A DNA stretch of 25,258 nucleotides from positions 1 through 25,258 of the forward strand of contig JAIPMN010041115.1 of assembly GCA_020650975.1 (NCBI GenBank), in the 5' to 3' direction. The notes under the pieces are model-generated. The model was not told where the DNA came from. It did no database searches and was given only the letters and a program-made list of their open reading frames with translations. Positions 1 through 9,065 of the stretch are shown one piece after another (position 1 is the stretch's first letter; each line of letters opens with the position of its first letter). This DNA comes from Apostichopus californicus. Lineage: Eukaryota > Echinodermata > Holothuroidea > Aspidochirotida > Stichopodidae. A program made the position numbers and the translations under genes.

Positions 1-119
1 TATTTTTTGGTCGCTAGCTTGATAAACTACTTTTGTTTTTCTAGTGTCCTGTTTATACTATACCACTTTGTTCTATTGTTCTTATGTAAAGAAGAAATAA
101 ATGAAATGAAATGAAATGA
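1..119 (+). repeat. Possible LINE 3' tail with (GAAAT)n
   Basis: The first bases end in a short pentamer tract (aaatgaaatgaaatgaaatga, about 99-119) preceded by gaagaaataaatg. AT-rich sequence ending in a simple 5-mer repeat is typical of the 3' end of a non-LTR retrotransposon or SINE. No coding remnant is visible because the window starts here, so it could also be an ordinary microsatellite. Confidence 0.35.
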
Positions 120-301
120 TAAAGTAGTCGAAACAATGAAAAGAGTATGGCCGACACACACTGTTGGGGGAACAAATCAAGTTTGTTGCGTACCCATGCA
201 TTAACATTCACTTGCTAAGACAACATACGATGGTTTCTAACTTTTGATCAAATTGCTATCCCGTTGCTAATAATTCTTGTCATGATCGGTAAAATGTAAC
301 C

Positions 302-617
302 CAGGCGCGTAGCCAAGGGGGGGGGCGAAGGGGGCAGCCGCCCCCCCCCTTGAGCATATTTTTTAAATTTTTTTTTAATGTTTTTATGATATCGCTAGTA
401 ATTTCAAAAGAGAAAATGCTAAGATGCAACTTACAAGGCCTGGGAAGTGCCATTTCCAGCGATCTGGGAGGCATTTTCAGCCAAAATTTTCTTGTAGGCT
501 TCGCGCCAACCATGGTGGCGCTACGCTTAGATAGTATGCAATGCCGTTTCTACGGCTCTGAAAATTTTTCTACATTTTCGCCCCCCCCCCCTTGGCAAAT
601 TCCTGGCTACGCTCCTG
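302..617. mobile_element. Nonautonomous hAT-type MITE, 316 bp, with 8-bp target duplication
   Basis: The left end reads CAGGCGCGTAGCCA and the right end, on the opposite strand, CAGGAGCGTAGCCA, so the termini are inverted repeats differing at one of 14 positions. Both continue into G-rich runs. The element is flanked by identical ATGTAACC at 294-301 and 618-625, an 8-bp target site duplication as made by hAT-superfamily transposases. At 316 bp there is no room for a transposase, and the frames inside are chance frames. It sits in a PICALM intron upstream of the first exon seen. The clear TSD points to a fairly recent insertion. Confidence 0.85.
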
Positions 618-625
618 ATGTAACC

Positions 626-1210
626 AAACTGCAATAAGCTAGAAACAGGAAGATATCCTCATTAACTGCAGTAGTATTGCTGTATGATGCGAAGTTGTCA
701 GAAGATCCCACTAAATGCGAAGGGATATTCTTGTTTGTGTAAGGAAAGGTGTAACGGTAGCAGGCCAAAGGTCATAGCTTCCTCGCTTACCCTTGACAGT
801 TGTCTTTGAGTGAATGTTAAAGTGAATGAGTCACTAAAAGTGTATAGCTTCAAAGCTTGCGCATTAGGTTTAAAATTTAAGGAGTGTAGATTTCGTGAAC
901 GAGAGAGGCCTGATGAAAGTAATCTAGGGATACCCCTATAGTAATGCTGCTGAGTGTGTGGTCACAGTGAACAGTGTTATTCTATGGCACCCTTGTAAGA
1001 TGATCATGTGAAACCTTACCATACTTTCGTCAGATGAGGGGTTGTCCGGGGAAGAAAAATGTCTGACTCTGTACATATACTTGCTGTCTGTAAAAAAGGA
1101 CCAGTAATTTCCCTTTTGTTTTTGCTTTTGGAGGTTTACTTCGAGTGTCAAACTGTACTAGCAACTAGAATATATATATATATTTTCTCCTTTGTTGATT
1201 TATTTTACAG
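626..1210. other. Intron sequence upstream of first visible exon
   Basis: I see no coding segment. A short (AT)n stretch lies near 1170-1181, followed by the pyrimidine-rich acceptor of the 1211 exon. The missing ANTH exons of the gene are not in this stretch. Confidence 0.6.
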
Positions 1211-1252
1211 CAAGTTGGTGTCGATAAAGGGGAAATTCCAGATCTTGCCAAA
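1211..1252 (+). CDS. PICALM: PICALM/AP180 exon: end of ANTH domain (QVGVDKGEIPDLAK)
   Basis: This internal exon of a clathrin-assembly adaptor encodes 14 residues, QVGVDKGEIPDLAK. They match the vertebrate PICALM/SNAP91 segment QVGIDKGDIPDLTQ, in the last part of the phosphoinositide-binding ANTH superhelix (roughly residues 260-285 of the vertebrate protein, from memory). PICALM/AP180 binds PtdIns(4,5)P2 at the plasma membrane and recruits clathrin and SNAREs during endocytosis. The acceptor is a T-rich tract ending tttacag; the donor is gccaaa|gtaagt, close to consensus. Length is 42 nt, phase 0 on both sides. The next conserved exon (16128) also enters at phase 0, and the joined peptide reads DLAK-APSSLLEAL as in the family. 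Upstream ANTH exons were not found in bases 1-1210 and should lie outside the window. PICALM and AP180 are not separable from this fragment, and invertebrates usually have one ortholog of both. Confidence 0.9.
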
Positions 1253-4200
1253 GTAAGTACGATGTAAACATGTTTCAACAACCTCACCATCACATCTACC
1301 AACTTCACCACTCTCATTTTCCAGCTAGAATCTAGCAAACAATTTCTAATCAATTAATCAATGAAATGTCTGTGCAAATTGCACGATTTCTTAAGATTCC
1401 TTTGTTGACAGTAAAAATTTATGTTAACGACACTCCATATTAGAAATTCCAAACCATTATTTGGGTTTTTACCTATCGTTACAAATGACAAAGATAGGTC
1501 GTAAACTGGTACTATTGATGTCATGGGTTTTGAATGAGTTCACTTCTCCGACTCTTCAGTTTTGTCTCACTTAACGAATGAGTTTTGTTCCTCTTTTTCA
1601 AGGAATGTGTTTTACACTGTTACTGCAACACACACACTGTACCTCAAAAATTATACTACATTTGAATTGCAAGGAAGTAAGTTTGCCTGTGTGACATTTG
1701 TACTAAATTATATTTTTTTAAGTATTGAATTGCAATCAAGCATCTGTAAACAGTCTGAAAAGCTCACTTCCTATGCCAACCAGATAGCGTATTGTCTCTC
1801 GGTATTCAATCATTATGAACAGACAGTGTTTGGTACAGGCTGGATCTAGTATTTAAACCAGATAAAGTCACGAAGGAATTTTGGTCTTGGAGAGAGTACA
1901 AGGAACCGTTTGTTGTTTTTTTTTGTCAGGAAGTCGAGCTCTCGACTAGTTGCAATCCAAAGAATTTCAAGTACAAACAACCGGTTTCTTTCAGCCGGTC
2001 TTGTTTTAATGATATTTATCACCGAGTTTTGTCTGGTTGCTTGTTAAAGGAATGAGGTGATCAGTCTCTGTCATGTTAATTAATTGGATGTTGACTGATA
2101 TGTCATTCATGGAAACATGTTATCTATCTGTCCCGAAGAAGAGTCTCACATCTTTATTTGGGTCATTTTGGCTTGTCACATTTTTGTGAGATAAAATTAA
2201 GCCACTGTGTATAAATGTAAATTATATGCAATGGCTTTATAGATATTGATTATATCCGTAATGATTTTAATATTGATCGAACCATTATTGATCTCCGAGT
2301 CACTGCAAAATATGTCTTAAAACGACAAATATTTGTCCGATAGAGGTCAGGACATATTTTTTAACGGTGGTTTGAGACGAACCAAATTTCTGTTTGGAAG
2401 ACCAAACTTAGCTTAGGAGGACATCTGACTGGTTGTTAACATTAATTTCAGATGGCATTGGAAGTAAAATTCTCCCAAAATAGGTAAACTGATTAAATTG
2501 ATATCACCCTTCATCACTTTTGGAGGTATCGAAGTAAACAAGAACAGTAGTAGGGCCATATGATCCAACCGAGGGAAACTTTACTGACCCAAAGCTGATC
2601 TGTTCTATACACCAAACCTATCCATCTCTCCTACAGTGTACATAGTGGTCATTCTTCTCTTATTTTTTGTTATCCTTTTTTTTTGGGAGACAACCAAATA
2701 TGCTGTTCTGACAACCAAGAAGTAAACCCTGGTTGTCTGAGGCACAACCAGAGAGAGGTAAAAAAAAATCCTCACCAATTTGCACTGGAGGGGTGTAGCA
2801 TCAGTTTCAGGAGCAATGAAGCCAAGAAAAGTATATCAAACAAATTCCTGTTTTCGTTGAGTTAAATTCTTCTTCTTCTTTAATATGTCACTTTAAAGAT
2901 GAACCAGGTTTAGATTACTTCCACAGATGGCTGCATAGGGATCCTATGTCAACATTTTAAAATGTATTGATGACATGAATGATGGCTTATAAACATCTCA
3001 AAACATGAAGATGGGGTTTTTCCCCATTTCTGTGCTTCTTCTTTGTACTGGCCTCTAACACTGATTGGTAACTGGAAGATGTAGCATTGGTTAAAGTAGT
3101 ATGGACACATGTGACCATAATTGGACTATCTGGCATATCTGTGGATAACACTGTGGTTGGTTTTGACTTGATACCACGGCAGTCAAAAGGTCTGTAAAAC
3201 AAAGAGGGGGTGGGGGTGGGGAACCTGTTAAGGTATTTTTTTTATAATTAAAAGGGAAAAGGAATCTACATGTCATCAATCCTGAAACATTTAATATAAA
3301 GTATAAAATAAGGAAAATATGTAAAAACTCTGGTTTCTGAAAAGTAGTGAAATAAATCTAACTAATTGTAAGAATTTGATATTGGTTACATAATGCATAG
3401 AAGGAAGCATTAGAATTTGAAATGAGGGTGATTAGAGTATTGGTAATGTCTGCAGCTGTGTGGTTAAAACCACTTGTGGTATGAATATGAGTGTATTAAG
3501 GAAATAACCTCCAAATATTGCTAAAGTGCCTTTGACCCCTTCTTTCATCACTTGTATACACTTTAACAAGACTTTTACATAGGATTTGAGCCATATCCAG
3601 GCTAGGATTCAATTTTGAAAGTTAGTCAATCAATAAATTAGATAATATATCAATAATTCTATTAATTCTCGTCAATCTATTACTCGCCAGTTTCAAGGAT
3701 TGGAGGCAAAAGTAATAAAAGTAAATTATGTAAACATAACAGTTGTTGTTAGAATTGTTGAGGATGATCAAAGTAGGCAATCAAATATTTCTCCGAAAAT
3801 AAAGAAAAGAAAACAAATGCAGAAATAAATCTAGCGTAATACTGACTCCCTTCTGATAAGATTTTCTCCCGTTCTTGTCGATAATTGAAACAAAGAAATA
3901 TTTTATGGCAGGAGTATTGATGTCCATTTCTTCTCCTTTGAATCATTCGAGAGAAAAGTACAACCTTGTCTGAGTACTTGTAGATTCTTGCGATTAAAGT
4001 GAATCTACAAATTCTTGTGCATAGTAAAAATTGCCCATTGTACCCTCCCTTGGAAAATTGCAATTTTGGTGTATATTGGCGGACAAAATTACTCATTTTG
4101 GAGGACCCTGGACATCCTTAAAATCAGGAAATGATCTTAACCATTTTTAATTTTCCAGGAACATTGTTTGCTCACCCATCCCCTCCCCCTCCCCCCTCCA

Positions 4201-4286
4201 CTTCTTATTTTAACCTTACTATGTCAAAAGCTTGTCCAAAGCTTGAAATAGTTTCCTTTCCTTACCTTTTACCTTTTCTTCCTGAA
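1253..4286. other. First part of a long intron, no gene seen
   Basis: This is AT-rich intron sequence with scattered homopolymers and a short CTT run near 2869-2880. Small open frames here (for example 1562-1849 and 3749-4096) show no family resemblance and no consistent splice context. No clear transposon ends were recognised. Confidence 0.6.
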
Positions 4287-4620
4287 CTTAGCTTAACTAA
4301 GCTTACCTTTATACCTAAGCTTAGATTAGCTTAACTATGCTTACCTTTCACCGTTATACCTAAGCTGAGAAATAGCTTAACTATGCTTACCATTTTCCCT
4401 TTATAAATCAGCTTAGATTAGCTTAACTAAGCTTACCTTTCTACCCAAGCTTAGATTAGCTTAACTAAGCTTAGCTTGATACCTAAGCTTAGAAATAGCT
4501 TCACTAAGCTTACCTTTTACCTTGATACCTAAGCTTAGAAATAGCTTAACCAAGCTTACCTTTTACCATTATACCTCAGCTTAGATTAGCTTTACTAAGC
4601 TTACCATTTTCCCTTTTCTT
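4287..4620. repeat. Minisatellite of about 8 AAGCTTA-rich units (36-47 bp)
   Basis: About eight imperfect units follow one another, each built as acctaagcttaga then ttagcttaactaagctta then ccttttacc, with length variants of about 36 to 47 bp. Each unit carries two or more AAGCTT (HindIII) palindromes and complementary TAAGCTTA/TTAGCTTA words, so single strands could fold into serial short hairpins. Units differ by point changes (taagctgag, tatgctta, cttcacta), so the array is not freshly amplified. It lies deep in the intron with no coding content. Confidence 0.9.
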
Positions 4621-5588
4621 GTCGAAAGGTAATTGCATTTTTTCTTGCTTCATTTAATTTATTTGCCATAGTTTGTACATTAACATATATGGTAAAGAAC
4701 CAACATTGTACACCACTCTTAGTAAGCAAGAGGTGATGTATGAAAAGGTCAAACCTTATGAATTAATTATGATCAAATTTTAAACAACGGTTTTCTTTAT
4801 AATGGTTACATCGCTAAATCTCAAATAACATCCTTCCTTCCAGAGATTGTTATTACTATCTCCTATCTCTTCCCTTGTTAAATATTTTGCCTTATGAATT
4901 TGTTTGCTATTTTGATTATTTTCCTTAATTATACTTCCTGGATTTTATTTTTCCTTCTCGCAACTCGTCCTATTTCATGTTTCCTTGGAAGCCTCTGCTT
5001 CCTTTCATGAGAGCTGTGTCTCTCACGTACCAGCAGGTTGGTTTAGTTTTGTGTTTATATTGGGTTCCTTTTTTAAAAAAAAAATTTGTATGCATTGTTA
5101 CCCTTCACAAGTTTGCTGCATAGAAAGCATCTTGTAATAATGCCTGACGAATATATAAAAAATACCATATCCGCTCCTAAAAAAAAAAAAAAAAAGCAGC
5201 AAAAATTGAAGAAGAATGCCATGCCTAGAAACTTTTCAAAGTGACTTACTCGCAAGTTACTACTCCAACTTGCCCCCCCCCCCCCACACCTCGCACTACT
5301 GCTTAAGTTGTCAGCTGGTATCAGTCCTGACCTAGAACAATTAGGTCATCTTTATAGCTAACGCAAGTACATGGATTCTCCATATTATCTTCCATCACTA
5401 AAGGAAGTTCTGTCGCTTTCACTTAAAACTCCCTCTCCTCTACCCTCTCCCCCCCCCTCCCCCCACCCTCTTTGCCCCTTTTTCAGAGAAATAATACCCC
5501 TAAGCTTCACCACCTAAACTTTCTTCCAAGTAATCTCTATGCACTGAATATTTCATCAATTCTTGTCTTTGCAATACAAAATGCTATG
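4621..5588. other. Intron sequence with homopolymer runs
   Basis: No gene or mobile element was recognised. The stretch includes an A-run (5180-5195), a 13-base C-run (5273-5285) and a C/T-rich patch (5430-5480). Confidence 0.6.
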
Positions 5589-5998
5589 AGGATGTAGTTT
5601 TTGTGTAAAAGTAAGTTGGCCTGACGTTTCGATCCTAGCAGGATCTTCTTCAGAGGCTAAATGACAAGTAACAGTAACAGAAGGGACAAAAACATGCACA
5701 GAATACAGATAGGTTAATGAGCACGGTGAACACAATGAGATACATGTAAGGGGATTAGTAAACAAGGGATGGAGAGAAGAAAGCAAAAGGGGAAGAGGAG
5801 AGGTAGGAGATAAACAGTGGAGGGACAAAGAGAGGATTAAAGGAACAGGGTAGGGAATAAACTGGAGAAGGACAAAGACAGAAAGGTGTGGAGAGAAAAA
5901 AAAAGGGAGGTGGAAGAGAGCTGTGAGAAGAGGAGTGATGGGGGGGGGGAGAAGGGAACAAGGGGAGAAGGAGATTTATTTTATTAGGATGTAGTTTT
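5589..5998 (-). mobile_element. Insertion with 13-bp direct repeats and hammerhead-like hairpin (possible Penelope-like fragment)
   Basis: The 13-mer AGGATGTAGTTTT occurs at 5589-5601 and again at 5986-5998, bracketing a 384-bp insert, which is what a target site duplication looks like. Just inside the left end, 5620-5658 forms a compact inverted repeat. On the - strand it reads CTGAAGA, then a GATCC/GGATC stem with a 5-base loop, then GAAACGTC. CTGANGA and GAAA around a helix are the conserved core of hammerhead ribozymes, which are known in Penelope-like retroelements. There is one extra A before the stem, so activity is doubtful. The rest of the insert is strongly purine-rich (5755-5980) with no reverse transcriptase visible. 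Family assignment is inference; the insertion boundaries are seen directly. Confidence 0.6.
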
Positions 5999-8159
5999 CG
6001 ATTTAGATTTATTTTCGGTTTATTTTAAACCAGTATAAATATAAAATATTTATAAATAGGCGTACATCAAAAAAACAGTTCTTGTTAAGATTAAACAAAT
6101 GATATGGTAAATGGTAAGTAAAAGAAATAAGATTGTTAAATGGTTTAAACATAAGATGATGAAACAGTCATTACTGAAACTATAATAAAGGTTCTAAACT
6201 ATCAAGTTTTCACAGTTATATTAAGAAAATTTTCAGCAACTGTGTTCAACAATCAGCTATAGCCACAAGAAAATGCATTCAATGCACTCGTCTCTAGGCA
6301 TCTGACTTGATGTATAGAAATTACTGACCAAATGAAAGTTTAAAATTATGTTTATACCGATGCTTTGCTAAATCGTTGGTAAGTAAATTGTCATTTCTTA
6401 CACCATATGATCCACCTCCTGTAGTGGATGACAAATGTATACACACTCTCCAAAATAATCCAGATTGATGGTACAAGAATTAAATTTAAATTGCTATCAT
6501 GAATTATTTAGGTCATGCTGTGGGCCAATTGCATTGTTAAGTAGTAGTAATTTCAAGCCATATTAATACCTTGTAGTTTGTAAACACAAACGTAGGCTGG
6601 CCAAGGGTTGTGGAGTTTGTACGTAATTTGAAATGCAAGCAGTTCAGAAACCTGGTTTTGGGAAAAGAGCTGTCTTGCGCCGATCTGATAATTGAAGCTA
6701 CCTACGTATCAGCACTGGTCGGAATTAAAGTAATATGATTTGTATTGATTTGTGTTGATTTGTATTGATTTGTATTGATTTGTCCGTTTTGTTGTACCGA
6801 ACTCATGATCGGACATAGCCACAGTATAGACCTCTTTAATGGACAGCTGTATTGATTCTGATATATACCGGAGTGCCTAAAGATTACCAGCTATGGTCAA
6901 ACCTTGAACTCTTCGTTTTGAATGTCTGCTTCGGTGTAGGCTATATTATCACCAATGAGACATTCAGAGTATATAACTTAAAACCATAAAAAATCCTAAC
7001 AGTCCATATATACGCCATAAAAAATAGTTGACAAAGATTAAAACCGCCAGGAATATCATTTTGGGAAGCTTTGAGCAAATTTTTATAATGAGTAAATTCA
7101 AAAGGTTAATACTGATGACATTGACTTCACTTACCTGTCTCCTCACAACTTTGGCTCTCTTGTCCTGGGTATTTTAAAAATGAAGAACAATGTTTATTAT
7201 TAGAGTAGTCACAAAATCTACCATAACATGAAGTGTTTTAAAGTAGCTCTTTGCATTCTATGATCAGTTCTGCAGGTGTGTTACCAAGTCTAAGTTGTAT
7301 TAATCACACTTTTCAATCAATGGATTGCAATCAAACTAAGACATACTTGTAGATTCTTAAAGCATGAAGTTTACTGCCACCCCCAGTAGCTCTCAAACTT
7401 GTCTTAGTCGTGTAAAGCACTCTGTGAAATCTGGGGATGATTTGATGGTGAGAATGTTACAGCATAATGCTCCTAAATGATTTGGCAGGTTTTAGCATTT
7501 ATATTCTATAATATATCATTCTATAAATTGAGGAATTTACTAATGACCTTAAAGCAGTGATATGGAAGATTTAATCCGACTGTTTTATCTGTCTGTGTGT
7601 CCGTCTGTCCGTCTTGCATTCATGTGTGGCTTATAAATAATGTTGAGTAGATGTCTGCTGTGTTCATTAAAGTGATTACCATTTCATTATTTTATGGTAA
7701 TATTTATTGGGAGACTGAATGTTTTTTTGAAATCTTGAAGATAAATCTGTCTGGTAATTGCTAGACCAATCTTAATGTCACAATTTGAAGTTAACTTGAT
7801 CTTCCAGTTGATCTGTTATGAATATTCTGTAGTCGTGAGTCAATTATCATTTCAGCGGATTCAGCGTTTGAGATGTAACCAAACATTGTCATCAGACAAT
7901 GTAAGAACATTACATACTCAATAATTTGAAGTCATTTTAATGTTATCAGAAGTTCTCTTATGAATAGTCAGTAGCTGTCTTGGGTATTTACTGACATTGA
8001 AAGACATTTTTTAACCACTGTGTATTGGTATTTGTTGCTGACATTCAGACGAACCATTCCCTTGTCATTTCTGCTTTCAAATTCGATGAGGCCAGTGACA
8101 ACTAAGACAGCAGTCTGTTTTCCAAACTACACCTTCTTGATAATCTAGTAGACTTACAA
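5999..8159. other. Intron sequence, no gene seen
   Basis: This is AT-rich intron with no coding similarity recognised. Its only structured part is the 10-bp tandem repeat at 6736-6783, listed separately. A short tgtc/cgtc-rich patch lies near 7590-7615. Confidence 0.6.
6736..6783. repeat. 10-bp tandem repeat (GATTTGTATT) x about 5
   Basis: Five nearly identical decamers, GATTTGTATT, run head to tail; one has GTG in place of GTA. It is a small minisatellite in intron sequence with no sign of function. Confidence 0.9.
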
Positions 8160-8510
8160 ATAATAATAATAATAAATGCAAATTTATATAGCGCCAATAT
8201 CAAGAGGAAAACCAATGCTCTGTGGCGCTAGTGCTCAGGGAAGTCTGTTTTTTGAAAATGTTAATGTTGGGTGCCGACTTGATGTGCAGTGGAAGTGAGT
8301 TCCAAAGAGTAGGAGCGGCATTAGAATACGATCGTTGACCAAATGACTGGAGCTTCCACTTAGGTACATGGAGCAGTAGCTGATTTGAGAAACGGAGAGA
8401 TCGGGTGGTGGTCTTCCGACTGATCATGCTACTCATGTATTCTGGTGCTAATCCATGCAGGGCTTTATATGTGAGCAGGATGATCTTGAAGTTTATCCTG
8501 TAGGAAAGAA
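8160..8510 (-). pseudogene. 3' end of an L2/CR1-like LINE: ORF2 C-terminal remnant plus tail
   Basis: On the - strand the frame from about 8508 to 8200 reads YRINFKIILLTYKALHGLAP, then EYMSS, LLLHVPKWK and AAPTLWNSLPLHIKSAPNINIF. This is the conserved region after the reverse transcriptase in L2/CR1-type non-LTR retrotransposons (FKILLLTYKALHGLAP and AAPxLWNSLP are its hallmarks). After the stop it continues as gcgctatataaatttgca and ends in a (TTA)n tail at 8161-8174. Reverse transcriptase and endonuclease domains are absent, so it is a 5'-truncated, dead insertion of about 350 bp. It lies antisense to the PICALM gene. The small open frame is therefore transposon-derived, not a host gene. 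Confidence 0.85.
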
Positions 8511-9035
8511 GAATTTTTGTCAGAATAAGACAAGCACATTAATGTCTTTGGCCTTATATGATGTCATCTTTCAAGCTCATCAGTACTGGTTCCAAATATG
8601 CTAGGAAAGTTTAAAATATGGTCACTCTTGTTCAAATGCCAAAACCCATTTTACAGCCACTTGCAAACATGTCTTTTCATACATTTGTATTTTGTATTCA
8701 TTAAACAACTCTTAATGCCAGGGAAATTATGTGGAGCGCCCAAAACATATTTGTCAGAAATATAGCAAATTTAGCAGTTTTTAGCAATTTTCCATATGCT
8801 AAATATTTTTGTACCAATACTGATGAATTTTTAAGCAGATACCTTCTGTACATACTATATTTCAATAATTTGCACAATATTTTATATTAAAAAGCACAAC
8901 CTAGTTTGCACAATATTTTATATTAAAAAGCACAACCTAGTTTCATCCATACAAGGCAACGTCCATTGCACGTTTCTTCGTTAAGATTCAATGTTCTAAC
9001 AATTGTTTTTGTGTAATTTTTTTGAAACTTTGTAG
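8511..9035. other. Intron sequence with one exact 36-bp duplication
   Basis: No gene is seen. It holds the 8871-8942 tandem duplication and, at its end, the branch-point-like ctaac (8996-9000) and acceptor for the candidate microexon. Confidence 0.6.
8871..8942. repeat. Exact 36-bp tandem duplication
   Basis: The unit starting TGCACAATATTTTATATT and ending GCACAACCTAGTT occurs twice with no difference, at 8871-8906 and 8907-8942. Perfect identity in intron sequence implies a recent duplication or an assembly artefact. It ends about 90 bp upstream of the candidate microexon. Confidence 0.95.
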
Positions 9036-9065
9036 TTTGGTGATGCTCCAGAAGAGTTCAAGAAA
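9036..9065 (+). CDS. Candidate 30-nt microexon of the PICALM/AP180 gene (FGDAPEEFKK)
   Basis: An in-frame 30-nt segment encodes FGDAPEEFKK. It is preceded by a T-rich tract ending ctttgtag and followed by aagaaa|gtgagt, a strong donor. A branch-point-like ctaac sits about 37 nt upstream of the acceptor (8996-9000). It has no stop and is phase 0 on both sides, so it can be included or skipped between the 1211 and 16128 exons without shifting the frame. Inclusion would put an acidic/basic decapeptide between DLAK and APSSLL, at the C-terminal edge of the ANTH domain. I recall no equivalent in vertebrate PICALM or SNAP91, so this would be a lineage-specific or tissue-regulated exon. The evidence is splice-signal quality and phase only, not homology, and a chance match in an intron of about 15 kb is possible. 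Confidence 0.5.

Noticed and set aside
350..637. 95-codon open frame
   Set aside because: It coincides with the hAT-type MITE and reads through its subterminal C-run.
3749..4096. 115-codon open frame on the - strand
   Set aside because: No family resemblance, no splice signals in the right places, and composition like the surrounding intron.
5556..5961. Two Ser/Pro/Leu-rich open frames on the - strand
   Set aside because: They arise from the purine-rich body of the inserted repeat; composition is low-complexity and no domain is visible.
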